A stretch of 37,197 nucleotides of DNA from Parendozoicomonas verongulae (lineage in GTDB: Bacteria > Pseudomonadota > Gammaproteobacteria > Pseudomonadales > Endozoicomonadaceae), in assembly GCF_009711465.1 (NCBI RefSeq), contig NZ_SMME01000838.1, positions 1 to 37,197 of the forward strand. The letters are read 5' to 3'. The notes below the pieces were generated by a model. The model was given only the letters and a program-made list of their open reading frames with translations. It was not told the origin of the DNA and ran no database searches. Positions within the stretch are counted from its first letter, which is position 1. Each line of letters starts with the position of its first letter. The position numbers and the translations under genes were made by a program. Below, piece after piece: positions 16,923 to 27,116 of the stretch.

Positions 16923-18233
16923 TTGTTTTTTGAGCGTCATGAACGTGGTGAAAGAGCTGTACTCGTCCATCCAGAATGCCTTGATGACCTGCAGCGTGAA
17001 GACCCAAGAGAGTTTCAGGAGCTGGTACGTTCCGCCAATGTTACTCAGGTGGCATTCGTAGTTGTTGCCAATCCCAAAGTCTCCCCCCGTTATTTTGTTG
17101 GTTCCGGAAAACTGGAAGAAATTCGCCAGCAGGTAATAGCCAACGATGCCGATGTGGTTTTGTTTAACCATGCCCTGTCCCCCAGCCAGGAGCGCAACCT
17201 GGAAGCGGAGCTGCAATGCCGTGTGGTAGATAGAACCGGTCTTATCCTCGATATTTTTGCTCAACGTGCACGTACCCACGAAGGTAAATTGCAGGTTGAA
17301 CTGGCTCAGCTTGATCATGTGAGCACACGTCTGGTGCGCGGTTGGACTCACCTTGAACGCCAGAAAGGTGGTGTTGGTCTGCGTGGGCCCGGTGAAACCC
17401 AGTTGGAAACAGATCGTCGTCTACTTCGCATCCGTATCAAGACTATTCAGAAACGTCTGGAGAAAGTGCGTAAGCAGCGTGACCAGACCCGGCGCTCCCG
17501 TAAACGTGCGGATATTCCCCTTGTGTCGCTGGTGGGTTACACCAACGCAGGCAAATCAACGCTGTTTAATTCGATCACCGAATCTGAGGTGTATGCGGCC
17601 GACCAGTTGTTCGCAACGCTGGACCCAACCCTGCGTCGTTTACAGATTCAGGATCTGGGTCCAATTATTCTTGCGGATACCGTAGGATTTATCCGGCATC
17701 TGCCCCACAAACTGGTGCAGGCTTTTCGCGCCACACTGGAAGAGTCCGCCATGGCGGATTTGCTGCTGCACGTGATTGACTGTGCAGACCAGGAGCGCGC
17801 GGATAACATTCATCAGGTTCGTGACGTTCTGGAGGAGATCGACGCACACGAGCTGCCACAGCTGGAAGTGTTCAACAAAACCGATCTGCTGGGTATGAAG
17901 CCCCGTATAGACCGTAATGAGAACAATAAACCAGTACGTGTATGGATTTCTGCGCAAAACGGTGAAGGGCTCGACTTACTGCAGTTGGCGATTGCCGAGC
18001 TGCTGGGTGAAGACCTGATTCATGAGTTTATTCCTGTTCCACACAACCAGGGACGTTTGCGTGCTCGCCTTTATCAAATGGGTGTTGTGCAAAGTGAGTC
18101 CTTCAATGAAGAGGGCTTGCCTGTTCTGGAGCTGCGCATGCCTCGTCAGGAACTACAAAAGTTGATTTTGCAAGAAGGCGCAGAATTGCCTTGGGAGTTG
18201 CCCGATAAAGAACCCTGGATGCGGGAAGACTAG
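16923..18233 (+). CDS. hflX: ribosome-rescue GTPase HflX
   Basis: A GTPase that splits stalled ribosomes, for example in heat stress. The 436-residue product has the N-terminal nucleotide-binding domain (VVLFNHALSPSQERNLE, then the signature DRTGLILDIFAQRARTHEGK), a coiled linker (about 160-195), and the GTPase domain with P-loop GYTNAGKST, switch region ATLDPTLRR, DTVGFIRHLPH, and NKTD. The start is a TTG at 16923 with GGAG eight bases upstream, giving MFFERHERGERAVLVH, the expected N-terminus. A 400-base gap separates it from hflK, wider than the compact arrangement in E. coli. Confidence 0.95.
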   Translation: MFFERHERGERAVLVHPECLDDLQREDPREFQELVRSANVTQVAFVVVANPKVSPRYFVGSGKLEEIRQQVIANDADVVLFNHALSPSQERNLEAELQCRVVDRTGLILDIFAQRARTHEGKLQVELAQLDHVSTRLVRGWTHLERQKGGVGLRGPGETQLETDRRLLRIRIKTIQKRLEKVRKQRDQTRRSRKRADIPLVSLVGYTNAGKSTLFNSITESEVYAADQLFATLDPTLRRLQIQDLGPIILADTVGFIRHLPHKLVQAFRATLEESAMADLLLHVIDCADQERADNIHQVRDVLEEIDAHELPQLEVFNKTDLLGMKPRIDRNENNKPVRVWISAQNGEGLDLLQLAIAELLGEDLIHEFIPVPHNQGRLRARLYQMGVVQSESFNEEGLPVLELRMPRQELQKLILQEGAELPWELPDKEPWMRED

Positions 18234-18636
18234 GTGTCATACGACATTGTTTTGGTGACATCAATGGTGGTTATACACTTGAATATCTAAGTTACAGCCA
18301 TCATTTCATACCTGATTTGATGATTTAGCAGGTGTACGGTTTGGTATTAAAAGGTGCGAAAAACGACACTTACCAAATTCTGAGAGAAATACTTGGATGA
18401 ATACTGCGTATAAGCCGCAGTGAAGGTTGCACCTAATACCGCAGTAACTCTACAATTTGCCATGGTGGTCGTAGTACGTTGTACAGAGCGAACAGCGCGC
18501 ACGTATAGCGACTGACCATTACTGACAGTAGGCAGGCCTTGATGGTGTCGTGAAAGTACACATCGGTCAGGCACGCTTTCTAAACTCTGTCTGCGCGACC
18601 AGGCAGTGGATGATAACGCTGACGACGGAGAATTTT
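18234..18636. other. gene-free stretch between hflX and hflK
   Basis: About 400 bases without a supported gene. Open frames here have no ribosome site or recognisable protein text. TTTGGT at 18339-18344 can pair with ACCAAA at 18373-18378, but no T run follows. A promoter for hflKC is expected here; I could not pick one with confidence. Confidence 0.4.
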
Positions 18637-19836
18637 ATGGCCTGGAACGAGCCGGGTGGTAATAACCAGGATCCCTGGGGGGGCGGAAATAAAGGCAATA
18701 ATCAGGGGCCACCTGATCTGGATGAAGCCTTCCGCAAGTTTCAACAGACACTGAAAGGTATTTTCGGTGGCAAGGGTGGTTCTACTGGTGGCAATAATAA
18801 TCGCGGAGGTTCCGGTGCAGCTGGTACGCGCGGCCTCTGGGCTGGTATTGTCGTTATCGCATTGCTCGCGTATGTGTGGAATGCCATCTACGTGGTGGAT
18901 GAAAAGGAACGTGCCGTTATCCTTCGTTTTGGTAAGTACACTGAAACTGTAGGCCCTGGCTTGCGCATGTACTTCCCACCGATTGAAACCCGTTATCTGA
19001 AACCAGTTACTCAGATCAATACTTATCGCCTGAGTCAGTCCATGCTGACGGAAGATGAGAATATTGTCGAAGTGGCCATGTCTGTTCAGTACAACATCAC
19101 CAGCCTTGAAGACTATGTGCTGAAGGATTCCAACCCTGAGCAGAGTCTGAAAGAAGCGACCCAGAGTGCCCTGCGTCACGTAGTGGGCAGCTCCGAGATG
19201 CACAAAGTGCTGACCGAAGGTCGTGAAGTTCTGGGTGATGAAGTGAAGATACGTCTGCAGGACTACCTGAACGAATACGGCACCGGTCTGAACATCGTGA
19301 AGGTGAACATCGAGAGTTCCCAGCCTCCACGTCAGGTTCTGACAGCTTTTGACGATGTTATCCGTGCTCGAGAAGAAGAGCAGCAGGAAAAGAACAAAGC
19401 AGAAGCCTACGCTAACCAGGTTGTACCTGAAGCTCGAGGTGACGCACAGCGCATCATCGAGGAAGCGAACGGTTACAAAGAAGAAGTTGTCTCCCGCGCA
19501 AAGGGTGACGCATCTCGTTTTGACCAGCTGCTCACCGAGTACCAGAAGGCTCCGGGCGTAACCCGTGAACGTCTGTATCTGGAAACCATGCAGGATGTGC
19601 TGAGCGCAACCAGCAAGGTGATGGTTGACGTAAAAGGTGGCAACAATATGATGTATCTGCCATTGGATAAACTGATGGAAGGCCAGAAGGGTAGAGCGAC
19701 CATTGGTGGCTCATCCGTTCACAGCTCAGGTGCAACAAATCTGACTCAGGACGAAATCGGCACTATTGCTGATCATGTAACTGCGGAGATTAACCGCCGT
19801 GTCAGCAACAGCCGTGCAGGGAGGACTTCACGATGA
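18637..19836 (+). CDS. hflK: FtsH protease modulator HflK
   Basis: An SPFH-family inner-membrane protein which, with HflC, forms the large periplasmic cage around FtsH and tunes its proteolysis. The 399-residue product has a Gly/Asn-rich cytoplasmic N-terminus (MAWNEPGGNNQDPWGGG), one membrane segment (about 67-85, WAGIVVIALLAYVWNAIYVV), an SPFH domain from about 90 (DEKERAVILRFGKYTETVGPG), and a long charged coiled coil (about 265-330). I chose ATG at 18637, with GGAG upstream, because the N-terminus matches the family; a longer frame from 18550 lacks support. The stop overlaps the hflC start (ATGA), implying translational coupling. Confidence 0.96.
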   Translation: MAWNEPGGNNQDPWGGGNKGNNQGPPDLDEAFRKFQQTLKGIFGGKGGSTGGNNNRGGSGAAGTRGLWAGIVVIALLAYVWNAIYVVDEKERAVILRFGKYTETVGPGLRMYFPPIETRYLKPVTQINTYRLSQSMLTEDENIVEVAMSVQYNITSLEDYVLKDSNPEQSLKEATQSALRHVVGSSEMHKVLTEGREVLGDEVKIRLQDYLNEYGTGLNIVKVNIESSQPPRQVLTAFDDVIRAREEEQQEKNKAEAYANQVVPEARGDAQRIIEEANGYKEEVVSRAKGDASRFDQLLTEYQKAPGVTRERLYLETMQDVLSATSKVMVDVKGGNNMMYLPLDKLMEGQKGRATIGGSSVHSSGATNLTQDEIGTIADHVTAEINRRVSNSRAGRTSR

Positions 19837-20705
19837 GCTCTAAAGTAATGTCTGCCCTGATAGCGTTGGGTGTTGTCGTTCTGGTAGCGGCTAACAGCCT
19901 GTTTATGGTCACAGAACTTGAACGTGGTGTTCAGCTGCGTTTTGGTCAGATCACTAATGACAACCTCCAGCCCGGCCTGCATGTGAAGGTTCCCTTCATC
20001 GATAAGGTGCGAATCTTTGATGGTCGTCTGCAGCCACTGGATGTTCCCCAGGCTCGTTTCCTGACCCTGGAACAGAAAGCTGTGGTTGTTGATGCCTACA
20101 TCAAGTGGCAGATTCAGGATGTTGAGAAGTTCTATAAGGCAACCAACGGTGAACTGTACCGTGTCAGCCAGCTGCTGACCCAGCGTGCTGACTCCCGCCT
20201 GCGTAACAGCTTCGGTGGCCTGACTCTGAACGAAGTGGTTTCTGGCCGTCGTGATCAGATGATGGAAGATATCACCTCTGGTCTGAACGCTGTTGCCCTG
20301 AAGGAGCTGGGTGTATCGGTAAGAGACGTGCGTGTTAAGAAGATCGACCTGCCTGACGACGTAAGTGACTCCGTATTTAAGCGGATGGCATCTGAGCGTG
20401 AGAAGGAAGCCCAGGAATACCGTTCTAAGGGTAAGGAAATGGGTAAGGCGATCCGAGCGAACGCGGATCGTGAGCGTCGGGTTATTCTGGCTGATGCCTA
20501 TCGCAGAGCTGAAATCACCCGAGGTGAAGGTGATGCGGAATCCGCATCTATCTACGCCGGTGCTTACAAGAAGGATGCAGAGTTCTACTCCTTCTACCGT
20601 AGCTTGCAGGCTTACAAGAGCTCCTTTAACAGCCCATCTGACGTAATGCTGCTGGAGCCAGACAGTGACTTCTTCAGATACCTGAAGACACCTACTGGCA
20701 AATGA
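19833..20705 (+). CDS. hflC: FtsH protease modulator HflC
   Basis: Partner of HflK in the HflKC-FtsH complex. The 290-residue product has one N-terminal membrane anchor (about 5-25), an SPFH domain (ELERGVQLRFGQI onward, DKVRIFDGRLQPLDVPQARF), the coiled-coil region with SEREKEAQEYRSKGKEMGKA and GEGDAESASIYAGAYKKD, and the C-terminal motif FYSFYRSLQAYKSSF. It starts in the ATGA overlap with the end of hflK. No terminator directly follows; one lies about 150 bases on. Confidence 0.96.
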   Translation: MSSKVMSALIALGVVVLVAANSLFMVTELERGVQLRFGQITNDNLQPGLHVKVPFIDKVRIFDGRLQPLDVPQARFLTLEQKAVVVDAYIKWQIQDVEKFYKATNGELYRVSQLLTQRADSRLRNSFGGLTLNEVVSGRRDQMMEDITSGLNAVALKELGVSVRDVRVKKIDLPDDVSDSVFKRMASEREKEAQEYRSKGKEMGKAIRANADRERRVILADAYRRAEITRGEGDAESASIYAGAYKKDAEFYSFYRSLQAYKSSFNSPSDVMLLEPDSDFFRYLKTPTGK

Positions 20706-20820
20706 AAGGTAAGTAGGTTGCCGTAAATAAATAGTGTCGCCCGCTTTTCAGTAGGAGTAAGGCGACACTGTTTGGATGAGGCAGCACACTCTTGAGGTGA
20801 AAAATACACTGTGCTTACAG

Positions 20821-20849
20821 TTAACTGAACTACATCACAGTGGTATAAT
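20821..20849 (+). promoter_or_regulatory. candidate sigma-70 promoter for yjeT
   Basis: TTAACT (20821-20826) and a perfect TATAAT (20844-20849) are 17 bases apart. A transcript from here would begin near 20856, at the foot of the hairpin at 20855-20882. Confidence 0.5.
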
Positions 20850-20854
20850 TTCGC

Positions 20855-20882
20855 AAACCGGGTCCGAGGGGCCCGGTTTTTT
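20855..20882 (+). terminator. intrinsic terminator between hflC and yjeT
   Basis: AAACCGGGTCC pairs with GGGCCCGGTTT (one wobble) and ends in six T. It would end the hflKC transcript but also sits immediately downstream of the candidate yjeT promoter. Confidence 0.85.
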
Positions 20883-20911
20883 CGTGTGTAGGGCAGCCAA
20901 GTGGGGCATTC

Positions 20912-21103
20912 ATGACGTTCTGGCAGGAACTGGGCGTAGCAATCTGTTTGATGATGGTATTGGAAGGCATAATTCCTTTTCTGTACCCACAAAGATGGCG
21001 ACGGCTCATAGCCCGGCTGGCACAGGTGGATGACCGCAGCCTGAGAATGACAGGGCTGGCCAGTATGCTTATTGGCACCTTATTGCTGTACTTCATACGC
21101 TAG
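20912..21103 (+). CDS. yjeT: YjeT-like small membrane protein (DUF2065)
   Basis: The 63-residue product has two hydrophobic segments (about 6-24 and 46-62) around a basic, proline-containing loop (FLYPQRWRRLIARLAQVDDR). This shape and the position between hflC and hisZ/purA fit the DUF2065 (YjeT) family of inner-membrane proteins, whose function is unknown to me. Length is typical. Confidence 0.88.
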   Translation: MTFWQELGVAICLMMVLEGIIPFLYPQRWRRLIARLAQVDDRSLRMTGLASMLIGTLLLYFIR

Positions 21104-21164
21104 CTGCTGACTAGCAAATAGAAAAAGGCTCCAAGAAAGCCAGAGCAAACGAGAGACGGGGAAT

Positions 21165-23739
<2,575 letters not shown>

Positions 23740-23764
23740 GCGCATCGCTTAAGAGCACGCTGGC

Positions 23765-23790
23765 AAAGGCTCCTTTGGGAGCCTTTGTTC
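23765..23790 (+). terminator. purA intrinsic terminator
   Basis: AAAGGCTCC pairs perfectly with GGAGCCTTT around a four-base loop, about 25 bases after the purA stop. It may also serve the minus-strand gene that ends at 23803. Confidence 0.85.
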
Positions 23791-23802
23791 TATACGGTGT
23801 TC

Positions 23803-24075
23803 TTATCTGATTCGATAATACCGTTGTACGTTAGCTGCAACTTCGCCCCAGCGAGAGCTTTGCACCCTTTCCTGATGGAGTGTGAACGCGACTTTATCTC
23901 TGAACTCTTCATAAACGTGAAATTTGTTGGTCAGGTTTTCATCCTGCGAAACTCGAAACACAAGGCAGCCGTCTTCTTCTCGGGTGTTGCGAATATGAAC
24001 AGGAAGCTCTCGCATTACAAGTGCCAAATCCGCTTCTGGCACAATGATGTGCCCTTCCAGAATAACCTTAGACAT
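23803..24075 (-). CDS. putative quinol monooxygenase (antibiotic biosynthesis monooxygenase fold)
   Basis: The 90-residue product fits the small ABM/YgiN-type dimeric alpha-beta barrel: strand MSKVILEGHIIVP, helix DLALVMRELPVHIRNTREE, then DGCLVFRVSQDE and NKFHVYEEFRDKVAFTLHQ. These proteins oxidise quinols or related compounds without a cofactor; the substrate is not evident here. Its start codon lies in one copy of a duplicated segment. The eight bases ATGTCTAA still overlap the stop of a lysE remnant, which shows that it once followed lysE directly in one operon. Confidence 0.85.
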   Translation of the reverse strand: MSKVILEGHIIVPEADLALVMRELPVHIRNTREEDGCLVFRVSQDENLTNKFHVYEEFRDKVAFTLHQERVQSSRWGEVAANVQRYYRIR

Positions 24076-24140
24076 TAATTTTTCTCGTTATCGCCAAACC
24101 TGCCCCAAGGCTAACAAACAGTGTAACGGTCATACCATTG
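24041..24140. repeat. direct repeat, copy A (lysE/ABM junction)
   Basis: This 100-base segment matches 25621-25720 with about 13 differences and no gap (offset 1580). The central bases 24077-24117 are identical except for one. It holds the start of the intact monooxygenase gene and a copy of the lysE 3' end. The two copies bracket the island gene. Confidence 0.9.
24068..24139 (-). pseudogene. lysE 3'-end remnant (23 codons)
   Basis: Read on the minus strand, it encodes NGMTVTLFVSLGAGLAITRK-INV and a stop, against NGVTGALLVSLGAGLAITRK-INV at the end of the intact lysE gene. It has no start of its own. It is the stub left when the intergenic junction was duplicated. Its stop overlaps the monooxygenase start by eight bases, and it still supplies the DNA just upstream of that start. 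Confidence 0.85.
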
Positions 24141-24174
24141 ACTCATTGAGCAAAGCCAAGAAGGGGTTGCCTAT

Positions 24175-25497
24175 TTATAGAGGGTCTGCCTTAAGGGCTA
24201 GCCTGCGGCTGCGCAGATTATATTTGCTTTCCACGGTTGCTTTTTTCTGTGTCCCTAAGCGCTTAGGACTCGTCTTTCTTTTAGAGCGCATCACGGTAGC
24301 AAAAGAAGGACCTGGTGGATGTGGACGTCGTCTGGAGAGCATCCGGTTAAAGAAAGTTTCACACTTTACTGCATTAACATGATCTCCAAGGCCTATGTTC
24401 ACAAGAGCCGAGTGCTGTGGAACCTCTGCATTGCTTTTCATAAGTTCCAGATAGTGATCAGGGGAAATTGTGGATAGCTTATTAGGCGTACAATAATGTT
24501 CGAGGCCAAACCACCTTGGATACTCATCTAAAAGACTTCTTAATTTAAAATGTGGAATACACATACCATGTGCAATTGCCGATGTGTATTTGTGGCCTTG
24601 TTTCACCTTTTGCCTGACGTCTGAATCGTCTATCTGGCTTGTAACTAAAACAGAACTCATGCTTAAAGGCGCCCATTTGCTACTTGTTGGAACTCCTTCT
24701 TTTTCAAGGCGATGGGCCTGTTCCAGTTCTCTGTACAAATGCATCAGATTGCCGAGAATACAAATACTTTTCTCAAAATCTGTTTTGAAGGTGGGTGGCG
24801 AACTAGACTCAAGATCTTCGATAACTTGCATTAGGTTTTTAAAATCATTGTCACCACCAAACTCAGAGATGAGTTTCCGGATAGCTTTATCGTCGAAGCC
24901 TTTAGCTGTCATTAAGTCTCGAATAGTGTCAATCAATAAATAATAATGTGCCTGAACAGGAGATAGGTGTTCCCCGTACGGCAACAGGCTTGGATGCTTT
25001 TTTACAACCTCTAAAAATCGTTCTGATGGAGCGGTTTTCAAAAGCAGTGGCAACAGAATGTACATATGGTCCTGTAGTAAGCGACTCTCTGTATGGGCTT
25101 GAAGTAATGAATCCAGAATCTCTTCGTGGCTTTCCTCAATATCACCATCGTTTATAAACAACTTCTTCAAAAGGTGAGGGACATGGCTATCCTGATCGTA
25201 CGCCGAGATCGCTGGGAAACACTCTAAAAATTGCAGCGCAGCCTTTGCTAAAGTGTTTGCCAGCTGTTGCTGGCCTGCTATAGAAGTTTGCACACACCGG
25301 CCAATAAGTGGGCTGAGGGTGAGGGGTTTTTTCCAGTGTGAGCACCTGAATTCATCAAGAGGCCTTCGTGAAAGCTCTGTTGCAGGGGGGATATATGATG
25401 CTGCTGAAGGAGGTTGAGCCGGTATATTGTCCACAACTCCTGAGTTGGATTCATAATCTTGAGTAAAACTTCTGTTTGCTTGTGTACCTGCTAACAC
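24175..25497 (-). CDS. unrecognised 440-residue protein with basic NLS-like tail (candidate effector)
   Basis: No family recognised. Residues 1-50 are polar and proline-rich. About 55-380 look largely helical with several leucine-rich stretches (LLQDHMYILLPLLLK, LIDTIRDLMTAKGFDDKAIR, ICILGNLMHLYRELEQAHR). The last 50 residues are strongly basic, with SRRRPHPPG, RSKRKTSPKRLGTQKK and YNLRSRR, clusters resembling bipartite nuclear-localisation signals. No signal peptide or membrane segment is seen. A consensus AGGAGG lies six bases before GTG at 25497 (or three before GTG at 25500). The gene looks more AT-rich than the flanking core genes and sits alone between the two direct repeats, signs of recent acquisition. 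A secreted effector acting in a eukaryotic nucleus is one hypothesis; a DNA- or RNA-binding bacterial protein is another. Confidence 0.7.
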   Translation of the reverse strand: MLAGTQANRSFTQDYESNSGVVDNIPAQPPSAASYIPPATELSRRPLDEFRCSHWKKPLTLSPLIGRCVQTSIAGQQQLANTLAKAALQFLECFPAISAYDQDSHVPHLLKKLFINDGDIEESHEEILDSLLQAHTESRLLQDHMYILLPLLLKTAPSERFLEVVKKHPSLLPYGEHLSPVQAHYYLLIDTIRDLMTAKGFDDKAIRKLISEFGGDNDFKNLMQVIEDLESSSPPTFKTDFEKSICILGNLMHLYRELEQAHRLEKEGVPTSSKWAPLSMSSVLVTSQIDDSDVRQKVKQGHKYTSAIAHGMCIPHFKLRSLLDEYPRWFGLEHYCTPNKLSTISPDHYLELMKSNAEVPQHSALVNIGLGDHVNAVKCETFFNRMLSRRRPHPPGPSFATVMRSKRKTSPKRLGTQKKATVESKYNLRSRRLALKADPL

Positions 25498-25616
25498 CAC
25501 CTGCCTCCTAAAGACATAAAATGACTGATCTGTGCAAGTGAGACATGTTTTCGGCTGTTAAATTTCCATGGATGAGGCGTTATGGTGGCAGGGCTAACGG
25601 AGTGATTAGTAAAACT

Positions 25617-25655
25617 CTACACAGTGATGTTCCCTTCTCGAATCACTTTAGACAT
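25617..25655 (-). pseudogene. ABM monooxygenase 5' remnant (12 codons)
   Basis: ATG at 25655 starts MSKVIREGNITV and then TAG, against MSKVILEGHIIV in the intact gene. Homology stops exactly where the repeat stops. It is the reciprocal stub to the lysE remnant and shows that lysE and the monooxygenase gene once overlapped through ATGTCTAA. Confidence 0.8.
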
Positions 25656-25720
25656 TGATTTTTCTCGTTATCGCCAAACCTGCCCCAAGGCTAACAAGCA
25701 GTGCACCGGTAACGCCATTG
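25621..25720. repeat. direct repeat, copy B (lysE/ABM junction)
   Basis: Second copy of the 100-base junction (see 24041-24140). It contains the end of the intact lysE gene and a 12-codon remnant of the monooxygenase start. No terminal inverted repeats are evident just inside either copy. Confidence 0.9.
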
Positions 25721-26286
25721 AAAGCGCGATTGACCGATGGCTTCGCCAGCCAGTCCCTGGCACGATGAATCATGGCGGCAATCAGCGTTTGCCAGATCAT
25801 GGCGATCACAAAGTGCAATCCGGCCAGTGTCAGAGACTGCACCACAGCAGAGTCTTGCGGGTCGATAAACTGTGGCAGAAACGCCATATAAAAGACGACA
25901 GTTTTGGGATTCAAAACATTGGACAGAAAACCTTCTCGAAACGACTGCCAGACAGAGAAAGAATGATCGTTCACCCGTCCAGCAATCAGGCTGGCTTTTC
26001 CTCGCCAGGCTTGTTTGAGGTTGCCTAACCCTAACCAGACCAGATAGCCTGCCCCGGCCAGCTTCAAAAAGCTGAACGCCGTAGCGGATTGCAGAAGAAT
26101 AACGGAGATGCCCGCAGCAGAAACCAGCGCATGAAGAAACAAGCCTGAGCAGATGCCCAGGCTGGTTATTGTGCCATCAATCATTCCGCCCCGGCTTGTG
26201 TTACGCATGATAATCAGTGTGTCCGCACCGGGTGCCATGGTGAGCAGAGTCAGGGCAACCAGTGCGGGCCAGAGTTCGTAGGGCAT
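25648..26286 (-). CDS. LysE/RhtB family amino-acid exporter
   Basis: The 212-residue product is an inner-membrane translocator with five to six hydrophobic segments and the family signature near the N-terminus (TMAPGADTLIIMRNTSRGG, around residues 17-35), then GICSGLFLHALVSAAGISVI, LKLAGAGYLVWLGLGNLKQ, and NPKTVVFYMAFLPQFIDP. It exports amino acids or homoserine-lactone-like compounds; the substrate cannot be assigned. It once ran straight into the monooxygenase gene, now separated by the inserted gene. Confidence 0.92.
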   Translation of the reverse strand: MPYELWPALVALTLLTMAPGADTLIIMRNTSRGGMIDGTITSLGICSGLFLHALVSAAGISVILLQSATAFSFLKLAGAGYLVWLGLGNLKQAWRGKASLIAGRVNDHSFSVWQSFREGFLSNVLNPKTVVFYMAFLPQFIDPQDSAVVQSLTLAGLHFVIAMIWQTLIAAMIHRARDWLAKPSVNRAFNGVTGALLVSLGAGLAITRKINV

Positions 26287-26303
26287 TGCACCACCTTTTG
26301 TTG

Positions 26304-26897
26304 TTATCTAAATAACGAATACAGAAACTGAAGCACCGCGAAGCGGCCTTTAATCTCATAAATATTATCAGCCGTTGCATAGGGCTTAAGGCCATTCCCT
26401 CCGAGAATAACACAGGAAAACCGGTGACAGTCTCCATGGGTGTAATAGTGATCGGGAATAGGGTTGCAGCCCACCAAGCCAAAGTGGTCGGCCAGATTTG
26501 TGGGATCAATGCACTCTATAGTCTCATTGATAACAAGCTGCTTTACGGTCAGCACTGCCTTGATAGCGAGTACGCTGCTGAAGGCCCATGTCGTTTGAAG
26601 TTTTCCGGGGGTGGCTTGTTTGAGGTGGTTCTGCCAAATGCGTCCGCCTGTGTTTTCCAGCTTTATGCAGAAGCGCTCTGCCTGTCTGAACAGGTGCTGA
26701 AGTTGAATAACGGGGTTGATGGCATGACATACCCGGGTGAGCAGGCCTGTCGTCGCTCTATCTCCCGGATAAGAGGCGAAGGAAGCAACCTGTGCGAACA
26801 TCTTCTGCCATGGTGTCGATTGACTCTCAAACTTGCCAGACTCAGTGCATGGTGTTTGTGACTCATGATTCTGAATGGATCCCAGTACGATGCTCAT
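26304..26897 (-). CDS. hypothetical protein, 197 residues
   Basis: Not recognised. I chose ATG at 26897 because a near-consensus GGGAGG lies five bases upstream; an earlier in-frame start would add 30 residues without such support. The product is soluble-looking, has no signal peptide, and holds histidine- and cysteine-containing text (CNPIPDHYYTHGDCHRFSC, near residues 143-161) that could bind metal, followed by VILGGNGLKPYATADNIYEI. It lies 17 bases upstream of lysE on the same strand, so cotranscription is likely. The good ribosome site and unbroken length argue for a real gene. Confidence 0.6.
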   Translation of the reverse strand: MSIVLGSIQNHESQTPCTESGKFESQSTPWQKMFAQVASFASYPGDRATTGLLTRVCHAINPVIQLQHLFRQAERFCIKLENTGGRIWQNHLKQATPGKLQTTWAFSSVLAIKAVLTVKQLVINETIECIDPTNLADHFGLVGCNPIPDHYYTHGDCHRFSCVILGGNGLKPYATADNIYEIKGRFAVLQFLYSLFR

Positions 26898-27116
26898 GTA
26901 AGCCTCCCTGATTCTTTGCAACTTTTCCCTCGTAGTCTTAGAGGTTGGTCGGCTGGGGAAGTTTAGTAACAGGAGTGTTAGGCACATCTATGACCACTCT
27001 GTTAGTCAAAAGGCTCTGGGAATGTGACTAAAGTTGCATCAAAAGCCGTGGCTTCATCGCTTGAACCTCGCCACAGGCGTATACTTGGCAACAGAACGAT
27101 TGACTTAAGGAAAAAC

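Noticed and set aside
18347..18574. 75-codon minus-strand frame between hflX and hflK
   Set aside because: No ribosome site, no family, and low-quality composition; treated as non-coding.
24141..25620. Insertion sequence with transposase
   Set aside because: The segment has no transposase frame or visible terminal inverted repeats, so the classic IS explanation does not fit.
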